Below are positions 4,954-5,421 of a stretch of DNA of 5,421 bases, one piece after another; the stretch's first letter is position 1; every line of letters begins with the position of its first letter. The stretch is from the NCBI GenBank assembly GCA_009928745.1, contig SACC01000109.1:1-5421 (forward strand), written 5' to 3'. The position numbers and the translations under genes are program-made. Under the pieces are notes generated by a model. That model made no database searches. It saw nothing but the letters and a program-made list of their open reading frames with translations, and had not been told where the DNA came from. Source of the stretch: Clostridia bacterium. GTDB taxonomy: Bacteria; Bacillota; Clostridia; Christensenellales; CAG-1252.

Positions 4954-5421
4954 ATGAATTTCAAAACCGAAATCGCAAAATTAATTAGTTCAGCGGAGCT
5001 TCCTTATGAGGAAGTACTTTCACTTTTGATGCCGCCGAAGGATATTGCAATGGGCGATATATGTATGCCCTGTTTCAAATTCGCAAAGGCGCTTCGCTTG
5101 TCACCTGTTGCCATCGCTGAGAAAATCGCCTCTACTTTAACGCTCCCGCCCTTTGTAAGCGAGTGCACAGCAGTTGCAGGATATCTCAATTTTAAGTATG
5201 ATAATGATTATTTTGCGCGGTCAGTATTGGAAAAAGTCAAGGATGCGGGCAGTTTATACGGCAGCAGCGAAAAAGGAAGCGGCAAAACAGTATGTATAGA
5301 CTATTCTTCGGTTAATATTGCAAAGCCCTTTCATATCGGGCATCTGCCCAGCACCGCCATCGGCAATTCTCTTTCCCGCATCTATAACCACCTGGGATAC
5401 CGCGCCGTGGGGATCAACCAC
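4954..5421 (+). CDS. argS: Arginyl-tRNA synthetase, N-terminal part (cut by window end)
   Basis: The product attaches arginine to tRNA-Arg using ATP (class I aminoacyl-tRNA synthetase, cytoplasmic). Only the first 156 codons are in the window, and the frame is still open at the last base. The N-terminal tRNA-binding domain covers about residues 1-108; its G-D-I-C-M-P-C-F-x-x-A-K-A-L-R (34-48) corresponds to the 'GDyatnxaxxLAK' region of the family. The catalytic domain then starts with I-D-Y-S-S-V-N-I-A-K-P-F-H-I-G-H-L (115-131), where H-I-G-H (127-130) is the ATP-binding signature. Many ArgS enzymes read HVGHLRST; here it is HIGHLPST, with Pro132 in place of Arg. I associate the S-S-V-N-I-A-K-P-F-H-I-G-H-L form with clostridial enzymes. 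The ATG at 4954 is preceded by TAGGAG (4943-4948), five bases upstream and overlapping the ychF stop codon, which points to co-transcription or coupled translation with ychF. Confidence 0.95.
   Translation, partial: MNFKTEIAKLISSAELPYEEVLSLLMPPKDIAMGDICMPCFKFAKALRLSPVAIAEKIASTLTLPPFVSECTAVAGYLNFKYDNDYFARSVLEKVKDAGSLYGSSEKGSGKTVCIDYSSVNIAKPFHIGHLPSTAIGNSLSRIYNHLGYRAVGINH

Noticed and set aside
5004..5189. 61-codon minus-strand frame inside argS
   Set aside because: It is antisense to the N-terminal domain of argS, which is the real coding strand.

Overview
This is an ordinary chromosomal window from a low-to-moderate GC bacterium, most likely a Clostridia-type Firmicute. The reasons are: AGGAG-type ribosome binding sites on five of the six genes; close-to-consensus sigma-A promoters (TTGACT/TTGACG, 17-bp spacer, TATAAT) in AT-rich intergenic DNA; an ArgS N-terminus of the 'SSVNIAKPFHIGHL' type that I associate with clostridial enzymes; and a DUF2804 protein beside housekeeping genes. 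The lineage call is inference from family resemblance, not from a database search.

Layout from left to right. A CvpA-like membrane protein (141-962, +) sits behind an AT-rich promoter region and ends near a strong bidirectional hairpin terminator (1048-1078). Converging on that terminator is a DUF2804 gene (1119-2156, -) with its own consensus promoter. Upstream of it lies folA, dihydrofolate reductase (2296-2796, -), also with its own promoter. Between folA and the DUF2804 promoter is a short coding-like scrap resembling a DHFR C-terminus. A gene-free 150-bp stretch with GC-rich palindromes (about 2861-3013) separates folA from uppP, undecaprenyl-diphosphatase (3014-3757, -). uppP is divergent from a ychF-argS pair (+). 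ychF is complete (3851-4945). argS starts 8 bp later at 4954 and runs off the window end.

The genes do not form one pathway. They cover folate reduction, recycling of the cell-wall lipid carrier, a translation-associated ATPase and tRNA charging, plus two poorly understood proteins. ychF and argS look like one transcription unit, and both relate to translation. The other four genes appear to be single-gene units.

I see no mobile element, CRISPR array, toxin-antitoxin pair, phage gene or defence system, and nothing I would call a new biological system. The points worth a second look are small. YchF has Asn where I expect the catalytic His, and FolA has Ser where the Arg of the cofactor-binding GRxT motif is expected. 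There is also the DHFR-like tail after folA, the palindromic intergenic patch, and a pair of direct repeats just upstream of the folA promoter.
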